From the NCBI GenBank assembly GCA_033782935.1, contig JAWQEG010000504.1:191001-255000 (forward strand): 64,000 nt of DNA, read 5' to 3'. Origin of the DNA: Petrolisthes cinctipes (Eukaryota; Arthropoda; Malacostraca; Decapoda; Porcellanidae). Below, piece by piece: positions 44,970 through 57,337 of the stretch; positions within the stretch are counted from its first letter, which is position 1, and each line of letters starts with the position of its first letter. Position numbers and translations under genes: made by a program. Under the pieces are notes generated by a model. It had not been told where the DNA came from, made no database searches, and worked only from the letters and a program-made list of their open reading frames with translations.

Positions 44970-47149
44970 CAGCTGGTCACACTCCCGTGAGGCCCACCCA
45001 GCGTTGTCAACGTTGGCCGAGATAACCCTGAAACATTGGTTGTGAGCTCTGCTCGCTCGAACCATTCACTGGTGGGAGGGAGAAGTAAGGGGGGATATGA
45101 GGAGGGAAGGGGGGTGCCTATACAAGAGAGGTGAGAAATTATTTTTAGGGAGGTGAAAAATTAGTGGTAGCTTTAATAAAAGTACGAAAATACACCCGGT
45201 TAGCAATTATTTATATACCGATATTCGTGTAAATTATTAACATCATTAAAGGTAAGATTAACTTTTTCATATTATGATGTAACACAAAAACAACCGAGGT
45301 AATATTATTGTATACTTTTTTCGTACAATATTTAATGGTTATCATCAAGCACTAAACGCTGAAAAATACTTACACAATAACTGAATCACAATGCTCTTTA
45401 TTAAATGAAGCAAATGTGAATACCTTTATATTACATATGTCAAGTGTTGATACCACTAACACACACTTCCATTTCCCCCGTATCTACCTAACATTTTATA
45501 ATCGTGTCAAATATCAAGGCTCTCATTATCCCTCACGTGATAGCAACCTCGTAATATTCTGAATACTTTTAATAATAGCTCGTTGTATTGAATATAGTGA
45601 ACACGTGCTGTTTGGTAATTTACTATAAATCCCTCAGTATTTCATCTGTTTCTAGGTATCAAATTTTTTTTATTTTGGCAGATAATACATGTGAGCAGAG
45701 GCCAGAGAGATTGCGTCTGGTACCAACAGGCTTGTCAACTGTATTTTTTTTTTCATTAATTAGAGACTGACGTTGACTCTAGTCTCGTTAGCCCACATTA
45801 GTTTTGATACTCGAAGAGGATTATGAGTTGGTTGAAAACCACTAAACTGGTAAGGGTATTGAAGACTGAGTGTGGAAATATTCCCTCTCCAACATGTTGG
45901 CAGTCCTGATGACTTGAAGATGTGTAAGGTGGTGCAGTCAGTCAGTTCACAAGGCAAGGTGTATATGGAAATTCACACTAATATCAACCTTGTAGCAGAA
46001 GACAGTAAAGACCAACACATCATCAAATACAATGGTGTGAGTGGTGGTAGAGTGTATATGGAAAGTCACACTAACTAATATCAACCTTGTAGCAGAACCC
46101 AGTAAAGACCAATACGGCATCAAATACAACGGTGTGAGTATTGGGAAGGTATTGTATGATGGGAAACACAGGATTTCAGACCTTAACACGCCTTCAATAA
46201 AGTTTAGTTTAAAGAAATGTTGAAAATAGTTGCCAACTTCTTTATTAAAATGTCCGATGAAACTCAACTGTGCATCCCATGCATTACTTGATGGAACTAT
46301 TACAATGTTTAAATAATTATGAATATACTTCTCTCGCAACTCATGACAGATAAAACCAATAGAACCTCTGTCACCAACATTATTATGTTATGTGTGTGTG
46401 TACTGGCTTATATAATTATATAAGTATATTACATGCACACAGAAAAGAGAGATACACACGGAGAAGAGAGATACAGAGCAAATAATAATTTTTGCTAACA
46501 AGAGACAAATGACAAAACTAGGGTTTCATAGTTAAATTCCAATAATTCAATACAACAGGCCATTATTAAAAGTATTCAGAATATTACAAGGCTGCTATCA
46601 CGTGAGGGATAATGAGAGCCTTGATTATAAAATGTTAGGTAAATACGGGGGAAATGGAAGTGTGTTAGTGGTATCAACACTTGACACATTTAATATAAAG
46701 GTATTCACATTTGCTTCATTTAATAAAGAGCATTCTGATTTATGATTCTTTTTCAGTTATTGTGTAAGTATTTTTCAGCGATTAGTGCTTGATGATAACC
46801 ATTGAATATTATACGAAAAAGTACCGTATACAATAATATTACCTCAGTTGTTTTTGTGTTACATCATAATATGAAAAACTTAATCTTACCTTTATTGATG
46901 TTAATAAATTACAGGAATGTCGGTATATAAATAATTGATAATTGGGCTTCCACACATTTTTCACCCACAAGAATAATTTCTTACCCACCTCTCTTGTATA
47001 GGCACCCCCCTTCCCTCCTCATATCCCCCCTTACTTCTCCCTCCCACCAGTAAATGGTTCGAGCGAGCAGAGCTCACAACTAATGTATAGGGGTTATCTC
47101 GGCCAACGTTGACAACGCTGGGTGGGCCTCACGGGAGTGTGACCAGCTG
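44970..47149. mobile_element. Long-TIR (fold-back) element E2, 2.18 kb
   Basis: Same family as E1 with the core inverted relative to it. Termini CAGCTGGTCACAC and GTGTGACCAGCTG are flanked by TA. The core ORF 45,947-46,339 is the same 130 residues as in E1 apart from an early residue. Confidence 0.88.
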
Positions 47150-47397
47150 TACCGTAGGACCACGGATGGACGGCGGCCGTCCACTTGTATATCTTCAAAG
47201 GCCTTCACGTACTCCAGGTCGGACATACCATGTGATGAAAAGATCGTGTTCTTCAAATCTTCGTAGGATGGGTGTTGAGTGATAGTGGTAGGGATAGCAT
47301 CGAATACGTCCTCTGGGAGTACCCGGAGGACGGCATTGAACTTCTGTTCACTCGTGAAGTTTGCGGAGCACCACAGAGTTTCCATATGACGGAACAA
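47080..47397 (-). pseudogene. Gypsy-2 gag N-terminal fragment (right side)
   Basis: [20 protein letters not shown] to EDIQVDGRRPSVVLR is gag; past 47,152 the frame runs into element E2 and is not gag. It is homologous to gypsy-1 gag residues about 85-160. Confidence 0.8.
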
Positions 47398-47833
47398 AAT
47401 GTGTACGTTAAGTGAGAAAGGTGGGACATAAGGTGATTGTGAGGTGGCGTTATGTAACGAAGTAGTAGTGGGTGTTGAAGTGGAAGAATGTTGTGGGGGT
47501 GAGTGAACGGCAGCATTGAGTGATGGGGGGAACGATACTGTTTGTGAGGCTAGAGTGGTGTCCTTGGTGTAATACGGTGGGAACTATAGGAAAGGTATGG
47601 GTATGAGAGTGTAGTAATAATAATATAACAGTGGTGGTGAGTAGTATGGGCGTAGGTGTGTGTGTGGGACACAGGAATAGGTGGCGCGGGGATTTATACA
47701 ATAATACGTACAAAATGGTATGGAAGAAAATGGAGAGAAGTAACACTTGGGGGAGGGGTTACCGAGGAAAAGTGGTGGAATTGCCATAAACAGTACTTTG
47801 CTTATAGATTGACGTGCGTCCTTAAGAGTAAGC

Positions 47834-48579
47834 GTTTGCTAATTCACCCATGACTACAGATCCATCAGTATCTATCATATTGTTAGCTAGGTCATGGATG
47901 ATTTCAAAAGCATCTATTATTTCATTTTCAGTAAGATGCATTCCTTTATAATTGGGATCAAGAAGGTTTGCAGCATAGTGATTCTTTGTGATGCTGTAAT
48001 CTCTTCCTTTTCTAAAAATTGCCTTCACTACATCTTCTTCTTTCTCCATAACAGGACTCTTTGGTATATTTTCCTCTAATCCTTTTTCTAAATCTTGAAA
48101 TTTTTTCATTACTATTGACATGTTGTGCTTATCTCCTTCTATTGCAGTTATTGCATTTGCAATAGGCTTAAGTAAGGTCACAAATCCAGAAACTTTATCT
48201 TGCTTAGTAATTTTGAAATGAAGTAGGGAACAATGGGAGTAATAATTATAGGGTAACATGAAAGAAAGAAAATGGAGTATTCAGTGCTTTAAGAAGGGGA
48301 TACTCACCAGTACCATGCACTTGTATGATGAAGGTACTGAAATGGTTTGTCAGTGATTCAAATGAGTGTAATTCTACTATATAAATGTGTGAAGGGCTTA
48401 AAGAAATGCTGTATATGTTGTATTAAAGCATAAGAGAAATAATGTGGCATTATAGCTGCATATATATAAAAAAACACAATAAAAAACAAGTTTTTTTTGC
48501 TCAATGTTATTTTTTTTGCAAAAGAAAAGTTTTTTTTATTAAAAATAACATGCACGTTTTTTGTTGCTTTGCATCACTA
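47834..48579 (-). mobile_element. hAT element fragment (hAT-2)
   Basis: The end at 48,579 (CATCACTA) is flanked by GTCACGGC, the same target as hAT-1 reverse-complemented, so it descends from the same insertion. It encodes KQDKVSGFVTLLKPIANAIT to SVVMGELAN and then stops at the deletion junction. Confidence 0.85.
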
Positions 48580-48900
48580 GTCACGGCTATCCATCACTGA
48601 CTGGTCAAGGACTATTTGCCGTGACTGCACCTTTTTATTTGAGAGTACTGGTGGTGTTTTGAATCATTGAATGGGTGGATACACGGTCCATATGGACTGT
48701 GGGTGGATAGAGCTTGGCTGCCTCTATGAAGAAGCGGTGGATTTCCTGATCACCTGTCATTCAGGAATAGGTACAGCAGCTTACCTGGCTAGATATGCCG
48801 CATATGTGGCCAGAACGAATACCAGCGGAAAATTTAATCAATTAAGGGTGGTTGTATTTAATGTATTTGCGACGGAAATAACCAATAAGGGTGTGAAGTA

Positions 48901-49084
48901 CAGTCGGCCTCAGGAATTCGTATACAAAACATTGGTTAAAAGGGGTAATTTATTCTGCACATACTGTAGGCATTGTTCTGCTGACTGATTCAAGTATGAG
49001 ACATATAAAATTACTAGAAAAGTTTGTTGTTAGGAAAATACTAAAGTGAATTTTCTAACTGCTACGAATTCCTGAGGCCGACTG
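48901..49084. mobile_element. Tc1/mariner-type MITE, 184 bp (right arm)
   Basis: Perfect CAGTCGGCCTCAGGAATTCG inverted termini flanked by TA; same length as the left-arm copy. Confidence 0.9.
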
Positions 49085-50190
49085 TACATGAATTAGAAAT
49101 ATATTTGACAGAAAAGAATTAATGGGAGTGATTATGGACAAACACTTGAATAATAGGCTACCTTGTAAAGTATATAGGGTATTACAAGAATAAGGAGTTG
49201 TTTTTCTTCAATTATTTGCAGTGGTATGAAATGGTTGTAAAAATAAAAGCAGAGTAAATACCCTTGAAAGCAGGAAGTATTGAACTATTGATTGCATAAC
49301 ATATCTGTATAGATCTGCCCAGTCAGACTAGACGGGAACAGAACGGGGTAAATTGGATTGGGAAAGTGTACAGTACTTGTAGGAGAATATATTCGAGATT
49401 ATTATAACCCAAATACAGTAAACTTAATCTCTTCCAATTATTCAGGTGTTATTATTTAATCAGTGACACAGTGGAATAACACAGTGTGGTAGTAAATTGT
49501 GATAGGATGAATTAAAAAAAAGTTGTGTATAATAAACCTTTTGCGTTACTTGGCAACCATTGATTTTACCACGAACTAGTCTGACGTGGTAAGTTGTCAC
49601 TACTAACTGGTAACCTTCCTTTCCTCTGTGTTCCTCAAGGACCCCAACATTCCAACTTGTACAGTGTTGTCAATTATGTGGATTTATACCCAGAGTTGGG
49701 GGACCATATTCAACAAAATACATAGATTATAAGAAACGAGTTAAATAATGTCTTTTCTTTTGGATTGACAAGTAGGGTAGTGGTATTATTTATATCGTTA
49801 TGCAAATAAAACCTGTTTTTGTGCAGCAAACCAATGAAATATATAATAGCAAGAGATACGAATTCGTGTTATATGGGGTAAAAATCTTGTTGGGGATTTT
49901 AACCATCACAAGCATAGCACTGCTTGGTTCCCTTGGTAACACACATGTACACCCTGTACAACAGCTGCAGCACAGAGGACGGTACTAATACCGTACAGAA
50001 GAATGAGTCAGTCACATCAGATTCAGTCAACAGAGAGAACGTGTGAGCTGTATTCTACTCGTTGTTGTAATGCTCTCAACAACTATGTGCTATCATTGTA
50101 AGTATACATTCATGATTATTCATAATTTACTGACTTTTAATGCATTTCGCGGTAATAGAAAACGGCAATAGAATAGATAATTACCGATTT
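49085..50190. other. Right-arm DNA without a recognisable gene
   Basis: Homologous to about 36,140-35,050 of the left arm. Only short, uncharacteristic ORFs (for example 49,800-49,988) are present and they are not conserved in both arms as readable frames. Confidence 0.5.
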
Positions 50191-50195
50191 CACGT

Positions 50196-50394
50196 TTAAC
50201 AGTGTGCGATACTCCATATTACTGACTGTTAATGGAAGTCACGTTTAATTAACAGTGTGCGATACTCCATATTACTGACTGTTAATGGAAGTCGCGTTTA
50301 ATTAACAGTGTGCTATACTCCATATTACTGACTGTTAATGGATTTCACGTTTAATTAACAGTGTGCGATATTCCATATTACTGACTGTTAATGG
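50196..50394. repeat. ~65-bp tandem repeat beside gypsy-1
   Basis: GTGTGCGATACTCCATATTA and CTGACTGTTAATGGA(A/T)TTC recur four times; the array resumes after gypsy-1 at 57,725-57,760. The left arm has only about two degenerate units. Confidence 0.85.
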
Positions 50395-50781
50395 TGTGGT
50401 AAATCGGGGTGAACAGACTCTATAATACAGGATATAGTTTATTACTGGACACAGGGAGTCACACAGACGGGGAGGTTGGTACAGAGGTTACACAGAAATG
50501 GGAGTTCTATGCTGCGTGTCTGGAGCTTGGGGCAGGTCGGCAGGTAGGCAGGTCCTCTGACCGGAACTCGTGTGTGAAGTCAGTAGTGTGTCCAGCAGCC
50601 AAGTCAAGTGAAGTGACCTAGTCATCGCTCAGGGGCCTTATATATCGTCAGATGAGGTCCCCGGATGTAGCGTGGGTCACGTGGGGTAGCTACCCAGTGT
50701 GGCGGCAGGTAGGCAGGTGAGTCATTCATGGGGACAGAGAATAGCTCCAGGAGTGGCCAAGGTGCGTATGTGGCCACTACA
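50395..50781 (-). repeat. Gypsy-1 3' LTR (387 bp)
   Basis: By eye identical to 57,338-57,724. In sense it runs TGTAG..CCACA. Preceded, in sense, by a polypurine tract GGGGGGAGGGGGG. Confidence 0.95.
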
Positions 50782-50800
50782 TTACCCCCCCTCCCCCCAG
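50782..50800 (-). promoter_or_regulatory. Gypsy-1 polypurine tract
   Basis: The minus strand reads GGGGGGAGGGGGGTAA immediately before the 3' LTR start TGTAG. This is the expected primer for plus-strand synthesis. Confidence 0.85.
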
Positions 50801-51018
50801 AAATGTTAAGCAACAGACTGGGGGAAGGAAGACACATATAAAAACTAATACAAATACACGTAAAATAATACTAAAAAATGGGCAATATATATACAATAAT
50901 ATAAGAATATGAGACACTTCGACAAAAATTCCTGAGCCATGCTGAATTGACGTGTTGTACAATAATTTACGTGTGAAGTGTGGATTGTCTTTTGGTCAAG
51001 AAAGGCAAGTGTGTGTCT

Positions 51019-52890
51019 TTAGTAGTAAGCATAAGATGTGTGAGGCTGGTTGTAGAGTAGGTGCATGTTTGTGTTGTTTAGCATGGAAATATATTTATGT
51101 GGCCGCTTAAAAGTGCGCCCAGAGCGTGTGGTGAAGCCTTCAGGAATCAGGCCTGTTTCGTCCTCCCGTAGCGTTTGTTGTGGTGAGGGGGGTGTGGCTG
51201 GACGTACAGGTGTCTGTGGTCTGCCGTGGGGGCTGGCAGGCCGAGTGGGTGTGGCAGGTATAACCTGGATTATAGGCGGCTGGTGCTGAGGGTGAATAAG
51301 AGGGATTACACATACAGATTCATTACGTTCAGGATCAGGTATGGGGTTAGGGGGGAATATGGGTGGTGGTGTAGGTGAAACAGGTTCTCGTGGGGGAGGA
51401 GTAGGTAGGGGTGTAGGTGGTGCAGGATGGATTATGGGTACGTCCTGGTCGGGTGAGGGGGGGTGTTTGGGAGTAGATGGGGTTACCGGTGGAGGCGAAA
51501 TATTAGGAGAAGGATGAATCTGAGGTGGGTCCAGTGGTGAGGGTTCAGGCACCGAAGGAGGGCGAGGGGGGGTATGAGGTGGTGAGGTGATGGCAGCTGA
51601 AGGTGAGTGATAATCTGGGGTGTCGTGAGTGTCAGGTGGTGAGTGTTGGCGAGTGGAGTGGGTGTGTGATGGCGTGTCAGGTGGGGCAGGTTGTGAAGGC
51701 TTGTGAATGGGAGGATATGGTGTGTGAGCGTGAGAATGAGACCGTGGGGGTGGAATGGTGATAGTGGAGTATGATGGTATTATGTGTTGGTGATGTGAGG
51801 TGTGGTATGATGGTGCCGTGTGTTGAGGGTGTACGTGCGAGGCTGATACAACTTGCGGTGGTGTAGGTAGGAGTGGTGGATGGTGAGTTGGGTGTAGTGT
51901 AGGGTGTGTGTAGGGTGTAGTGTGTGCTGGTTTGACTCTCTCCCAAGACGTGACGTACGGCCTATTATTTATCCCTAGTGTAACTGTTGTGTCTGCCCTG
52001 GAGAGCACAGGATGAGGTCCGGTGTATCTCTGTTGAAGGGGTGTCCGGTGTGCATCTGTCCTCAATAATAGTGTAGGTTCAGTGTGTAGTCCGGGTGGTA
52101 TGTAAATGGGCCTGGTATGATGTCGTGTAGGGGTAGGTGTCGCATTAGCGATGGCGCGCTTGAGTGTTGGTAGAAATGAGAGGTTGGATGTGTCTACATT
52201 AGGTGCGGTCATCTGGCCAGGGAGACGAAGGTCTTCTCCGAACACCAGTTCTGCTGGGGAATGGTGCAGGTCTTCTTTCATGGTCGTACGAATGGTTAGG
52301 AGTATGAGCGGAAGAGCGTCAGTCCATTGATCATGTTGAAGGGCACGGAAAGCATCTTTCAAGCGTCGGTGGAAACGCTCCACCATCCCGTTACTACAAG
52401 GGTGGTAGGCAGTTGTTCGTTGCCGTTTCGTTCCCAGGACATTAAGCATGTCCTGCCATACCCTCGACTCAAATTGGGTACCTTGGTCTGTGACAATGAT
52501 AGCGGGTGGGCCGAAGTTGGCGACCCAGTCGCTGAGGAAGTGGCGGGCTGAACCTTCCGCCGTTATGTCACTCATAGGGGTAGCGGTACACCAGCGAGTC
52601 GTCCTGTCTACACACGTGAGCAGATATCGTGCCCCTCGTGATGCTGGCAATGGGCCCACAATATCTACATGTACTGTGTGGAATCTGGCGGTAGGGACTG
52701 TGAACTCGTGAAGGGGTGGGCGGGTATGACGACCAACTTTAGCACGTTGACAGGGGAGGCATGATGTAACCCACTCCTTAATTTCCTTCTTCATACTGGG
52801 CCATACTGCACGACGGCTCACCAGTCGCTGTGTCCCTGCAATCCCTGGGTGGTTGAGTGAGTGATAGTGCGAGCACACTACCTCTGAACT
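51019..52890 (-). CDS. Gypsy-1 integrase region of pol (out of frame with RT)
   Basis: About 620 residues. [12 protein letters not shown] and CLPCQ form the zinc-binding HHCC motif. The catalytic triad is visible as [19 protein letters not shown] and [12 protein letters not shown]. After about residue 310 the protein becomes a long Pro/His/Thr-rich tail and ends with [13 protein letters not shown], a motif common at the C-terminus of gypsy pol; no chromodomain is evident. The open frame starts at 52,932, but homology begins at about 52,885, where the frame differs from that of RNase H. Confidence 0.9.
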   Translation of the reverse strand, partial: SSEVVCSHYHSLNHPGIAGTQRLVSRRAVWPSMKKEIKEWVTSCLPCQRAKVGRHTRPPLHEFTVPTARFHTVHVDIVGPLPASRGARYLLTCVDRTTRWCTATPMSDITAEGSARHFLSDWVANFGPPAIIVTDQGTQFESRVWQDMLNVLGTKRQRTTAYHPCSNGMVERFHRRLKDAFRALQHDQWTDALPLILLTIRTTMKEDLHHSPAELVFGEDLRLPGQMTAPNVDTSNLSFLPTLKRAIANATPTPTRHHTRPIYIPPGLHTEPTLLLRTDAHRTPLQQRYTGPHPVLSRADTTVTLGINNRPYVTSWERVKPAHTTPYTHPTLHPTHHPPLLPTPPQVVSASHVHPQHTAPSYHTSHHQHIIPSYSTITIPPPRSHSHAHTPYPPIHKPSQPAPPDTPSHTHSTRQHSPPDTHDTPDYHSPSAAITSPPHTPPRPPSVPEPSPLDPPQIHPSPNISPPPVTPSTPKHPPSPDQDVPIIHPAPPTPLPTPPPREPVSPTPPPIFPPNPIPDPERNESVCVIPLIHPQHQPPIIQVIPATPTRPASPHGRPQTPVRPATPPSPQQTLREDETGLIPEGFTTRSGRTFKRPHKYISMLNNTNMHLLYNQPHTSYAYY

Positions 52891-55077
52891 GTGGCGGTAT
52901 GTAGGGGCGTGGTGTGCCGCAGGATGTGTCACACCAGAGCTTAGTGGTATCGTCTGGGGCTGTCAGGAATTCCAGGCGTAATCCCGTGTCGCCTGTTAAG
53001 ATGTTTTGCAGGTGTGAGTCAGACTGTTGCGCTATTGCAATTGCAGGAAAATCCAGAGGCGGGATGTGTTGAATGGTGGCGACGATTGTTTGTGTTGGTG
53101 GAGATCTTGATAGAGCGTCTGCCACAGCGTTGTCTTCTCCTCGGACGTGGCGAATATCGGTAGTAAATTCAGAGACGAACGCTAGGTGACGTGTAACCCG
53201 TGGAGACCAGTTGGTACCCAGCTGCTGCATGGCTGTGGTAAGAGGCTTGTGGTCTGTGCGGATGTGAAACGTTCTGCCTTCAAGGAAATGACGAAAGTGT
53301 TTTACAGACTCGTAAATTGCCACCAGCTCTTTATCAAAGGCGCTGTATTTACGTTGTGGTGGTTCCAGACGTTTACTGTAGAAGGCAATTGGTTTGAGTA
53401 TGCCGTCCACTTCCTGTTGCAGAACTGCTCCGATAGCGTCGTCTGAGGCGTCTGTGTAAATAGATGTGGGTGCGTGAGGTGTGGGATATGCTAGTAGTGT
53501 AGTGTCAGCAAGCTTGGTCTTAATACCTGTGAATGCTAACTCAGCTGCCGTTGTCCATATAAGTTTCTTCTGGGAATTTTTGGTGAGCCCCTTCAAGAGT
53601 TCGTGGAGCGGCGCCAGGGCTGTAGCGGCATGAGGGATAAACCGGTGGTAATAATTGACCACGCCCAGGAATTCTCTTAGTTTCCTGGCTGTCGTAGGTA
53701 GGGGGAATTCTCTCACTGCCTCCACTTTCTGCGGTAATGGGGTTATTCCCTGGGGTGTAACTTGGTGGCCTAGAAAATCCAGATGATCAGCCCCAATGAC
53801 ACACTTGGAAGGGTGGATTTTCAAACCGTGTTGCTGTAGGCGAGAAAAGATTTCCCTCAGGTGCTGCTGGTGTTGACTGTGGGTATGGGATGCGATCAGT
53901 ATATCGTCTATATAGACAACACAATAGTCTAGTCCTCGCAGCACCTTATCCATGAATCTCTGGAAAGTTTGTGCAGCATTGCGTAATCCAAAGTTCATGA
54001 ATGGGTATTCCCATAACCCAAATGGTGTGGTAATGGCGGTTTTCTTGATATCGTCCTCCGCCACCGGGATTTGGTGGAAAGCACGTACCAGGTCAATTTT
54101 CGAGAAAACCTCACATCCTTGCAGCTTGGAATGGAAGTCAAGAATGTGCGGGATAGGGTACCTGTCGGGGATGGTGACAGCATTAAGAGCCCTATAGTCT
54201 CCACATGCTCTCCACTCTCCTTCCTGTTGTTTGGGGACCATGTGTAGAGGAGATGCCCAGGCACTGTCAGATTGTCTGATCACCCCCTGCTGCTGCATCA
54301 CCTGGAATTCCCTCTTGGCAGCTTCGAGGCGTTCTGGGGGCATCCTCCGGGGTTTAGCAAACACGGGGGGGCCCGTCGTTGTGATTGTATGACGGATCCC
54401 TGGGTCTGTGACGTGAGTAGAGTTATCTGTGGAACGAAGTTGAGGAAATTCTTGCATGATATGATCGTAATTAGTGGAGTGTGAGATGTGTGTTATTGTG
54501 GGAGAAGTGTGTTGACAGTGTTTGGTGGGAATGATGACTCCCGTGGGTTGGTGAATCAGTCGGTGTCTCTTAGCATCTATCAATAAATCATGCGCCGTCA
54601 AAAAATCAAGACCGAGGATTGGTGCCTGGACATCCGCCACAATAAAAGGCCATACTACATACTCCTGTTTCATGAGAGTTATTCCCCTGCTCCTGGTGCC
54701 ATACGTAGCGATAGGTGATTTGTTAGCTGCGAGTAGGTCGTAGGCAGTAGTATTTTGGCATCTCTTATTCTTTTCACTGGGCGGGACAACACTCACTTCT
54801 GAACCTGAGTCTACAAGGAAAATATCCCCTGACTCGAGGTCTTCCACCCACATTAGAGTGCGAGCGGTGTGGTGGAGCTTTGGAATGTTGCCAAGTGGAT
54901 GCGGTAATGAGGGTGATAGTGTAGTTGCGGCAAGATTGGCAGCTGTGTTGGGGTTTGAGTCGGGCGTGGTGTCTTGATGTGGCGTAGAGGAATTATTAGG
55001 GGGCCCGTCGTTGTTATAAAAAATGCGGGCGGTCGCGTTATGGGCACTGTGTTGCGACCGCCTTACTCGTTTCCCTG
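52890..55077 (-). CDS. Gypsy-1 protease, reverse transcriptase and RNase H
   Basis: Reached from gag by a -1 shift at 55,069-55,075. The aspartic protease has [11 protein letters not shown] and ILGLDFL; the active-site triplet is DSG, a known alternative to DTG. RT has [48 protein letters not shown] and the catalytic YIDDILIAS. RNase H has [14 protein letters not shown] and IRTDHKPL. The frame continues to 52,778, but residues after YIPPQFR no longer fit the family. All core catalytic residues are intact. Confidence 0.94.
55028..55075 (-). promoter_or_regulatory. Gypsy-1 -1 ribosomal frameshift signal
   Basis: Slippery heptamer G_GGA_AAC (55,075-55,069), then GAGTAA with the gag stop (55,065-55,063), then a perfect 9-bp stem GGCGGTCGC (55,062-55,054) with GCGACCGCC (55,036-55,028) and a 17-nt loop. 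The -1 product continues GKRVRRS into pol. Confidence 0.85.
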
Positions 55078-56172
55078 ATGATTCCACTGACATGGGGCGC
55101 GGCAATTTCGTGCGTAATACCCAAAACGCTGGTGGTATTCGCATACCTGGTTACGTTGCCACTGTTGCTGGGGCGTGATAGGAGGCTGGCGCTGCACTGG
55201 CGGTAGTCTGCGTGGAGGTGGGGCATACTGTTGTTGTTGAGTGGGCGGTTGTTGTCTAGGTGTGTAGGTTTGCGGTAGTGAGGTAATGTCTTGTGGCGGT
55301 GTGGGGTAATATTGTTGTGAGGAAGGAAGAAGTTGTTGTTGAGGTGGTAAAATAGGTTGTTGATGAGTGTATTGGGGGGTGGTGTCATCGTAGTATTGCA
55401 ATGGTGTTGATTGTGGATGAGGTAGGGTGTGTTGGCGTTGTGGGGTGAGTGTCCTGCTGGGTAGTGGTGCTGGTACAGGTTGATAAGATTGAGTTTGTTG
55501 TAGGTGTTGTGTCTGTTGTAAGTCTTTGTATTGGTGGGTGGATATTGGTGGTGGAGGTAGCGTTATTGGTGAGGTGGCGGATGTAGGTGGATTCGTGATG
55601 TTGGCGGTGAAGTGCTGGCACTCGCCCAGACTGGATGTGGTTATGTCTGTTAATGCGTCGGCCAGTCTGGCGTATTCCAAAAGTGGTATGTTTTGATGAG
55701 CCTGGAGGTGTAATTGTACTGTCAGTGATAGCTTCCTAGTGAATAATCTCCTCAGGGCAGCTTCTGAATAAGGCTTGCCCGCCTTCTCGTTAAGCTGTTG
55801 TATGTCTCTGTTTAAGGAGGACGGGCGTCGCCCCTCCAGCTGGACGTCTTCCAGGGCCCTCATGTATTGTGATTCCGTCATACCGTGCGTTGCTATCATG
55901 GAATCCTTCAGAGTTTCATAAGAACGCTGCTGGGCTATTTCCGAGGGAATATCATGAAATACCTCTGTAGGTAGCGCTCGCAGGACAGCGTTAAATTTCT
56001 CCACACTTGTGTATGTGTAGGCAGACCATAACGTCTCCATATGACGGAACCACGAGTGTACGTTTGATGAGTAAGGAGGGACGTGGGGGGTCTGTGTTGT
56101 TGAGGTAGTGGCATGAATGGGAACCATGTTAGGTGACTCTGAGATAATGTTCTCGGGGACTGAGGTGGCCAT
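55063..56172 (-). CDS. Gypsy-1 gag
   Basis: I take the ATG at 56,172 (AACATGGCC context, [13 protein letters not shown]), giving 369 residues; an in-frame ATG at 56,298 would add 42 low-complexity residues. The capsid-like part holds [56 protein letters not shown] and [21 protein letters not shown] Gln/Pro-rich linker follows, then the knuckle [18 protein letters not shown] close to the stop. Gag forms the particle that packages element RNA. Confidence 0.92.
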   Translation of the reverse strand: MATSVPENIISESPNMVPIHATTSTTQTPHVPPYSSNVHSWFRHMETLWSAYTYTSVEKFNAVLRALPTEVFHDIPSEIAQQRSYETLKDSMIATHGMTESQYMRALEDVQLEGRRPSSLNRDIQQLNEKAGKPYSEAALRRLFTRKLSLTVQLHLQAHQNIPLLEYARLADALTDITTSSLGECQHFTANITNPPTSATSPITLPPPPISTHQYKDLQQTQHLQQTQSYQPVPAPLPSRTLTPQRQHTLPHPQSTPLQYYDDTTPQYTHQQPILPPQQQLLPSSQQYYPTPPQDITSLPQTYTPRQQPPTQQQQYAPPPRRLPPVQRQPPITPQQQWQRNQVCEYHQRFGYYARNCRAPCQWNHQGNE

Positions 56173-56298
56173 GTTATCGGTGTGAAGTGGGTGGTTAGGT
56201 AGAACAGTGGGTGGCTGGTTAGGTAGGCAGGGAGGTAGCGGGAGTGACAGAAAACGGAAAACACGATGGGGGACAGGGATATACACCGGACGGAGCAA

Positions 56299-57319
56299 GG
56301 GGTACAGTTATGGGGAAAGGCCAGTGTAATTCCCTTGGGGGTAGATAGGCTGTGGCGAGCGTGGGTGAGGTGTGCGGGTGAATGTGAGGTGTGCGGGTGA
56401 GGGTGAAGTTGTGATAATGTTACATAAATATAACACATATATTATAAAGAACATGCGGCAATGGGCCGTGCAAACAACTAATACTTACAACAGATATGGA
56501 AAAAAATAGGGAAGAGTAGCACTGGGGAGGGATCACTGAGGGAAAGCATAGAAAGTGAATAAAGATGATACTTAAGTTGTGTAGGGCGTCCTGTTTGGAG
56601 GAAGTACAGCCGTCGTGGGTCCTTTGCTGCCGCCTGAGGGTGTGTGTGAAACTGTGGGGGTTGGGGAAGCACGTGGAGGTTAGGGGCAGTGAAAAATGGG
56701 TCTCTAGGGGCGCACGTGGGTTTTGGGAGGGAAACACTGAGTGGGACAGAAAAAGAAATTGGGCTACGTTAAAACAAAATTGGAGGGCGGCATGTATTGT
56801 GTGCTGGAAGCGTGGTCGTCTGTGGCGTGCAGGCGTGGAGTGGCGTAGAGGTGGTGAGTGGAGCAGTGGAGTACACACGATGTGGAGCGTGGCTCGGTGG
56901 AGCGCGTGGTGTGTGTGTGTGTTATTGGTTGTGGATGAAGGTGTGGAGATGTTAAGTAGCGCGACTGTGTGGGAAGTGAATAATGTAGTAAAAAGGGGAA
57001 CGTTACGTTATAAGTGGTGGAGGGGGAAGAACACTGGGGATACGATAAATCACAGGGAGGGAATAGTGTAATTTGTTTGTGTATGTAGAAATAAAAACAA
57101 TATACCTCGTCTCCTGGTGGAGGTGTCGTGGTTAGTGGGGCAACACAAGGTGTGGAGGGTGGCTTGGTGGAGCACGTGGTGTGGAGAGTGGAGTGGCGTA
57201 GTTTTCGTAGCTTGGAGAGTGGTCAGGAGTCACACATGGGCTGGGGGGTGGAGTGGTGGAGTAGAATGGATGTGTGTCGAGACTTCATGGAAGGTATATC
57301 ACTGTATACTTTACTAGAG
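56299..57319 (-). other. Gypsy-1 leader, about 1 kb, no ORF assigned
   Basis: Untranslated leader between primer site and gag. It has degenerate repeats of the type GGTGTGGAG..TGGCTTGGTGGAGC at about 56,820-56,910 and 57,135-57,290. Short ORFs on both strands show no family. Confidence 0.6.
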
Positions 57320-57337
57320 CTGTCCCGGGGTCACCAA
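57320..57337 (-). promoter_or_regulatory. Gypsy-1 primer binding site
   Basis: Directly after the 5' LTR the sense strand reads TTGGTGACCCCGGGACA. The first 12 nt are complementary to a tRNA ending CGGGGTCACCA, which from memory fits tRNA-Trp. Confidence 0.75.

Larger units (their letters stand above)
40480..47820 (-). mobile_element. Gypsy-2 gag-pol fragment with four nested insertions
   Basis: Reading from 47,820 downward: leader, gag N-terminus (47,397-47,152), insertions E2 and C, gag (44,104-44,065), insertion S, gag (43,822-43,546, [20 protein letters not shown]), insertion E1, gag C-terminus with zinc knuckle CFYHKRFGNGARNCRPPC (ending 40,881) and the start of pol to about 40,480. Protease, RT and integrase are missing. 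With insertions and their target duplications discounted, the gag frame runs through E2 and C. Confidence 0.85.

Noticed and set aside
51065..51289. Plus-strand ORFs over gypsy-1 (also 52,327-52,711, 53,952-54,197, 56,565-57,071)
   Set aside because: They are antisense to recognisable gag-pol and leader sequence and show no family resemblance.
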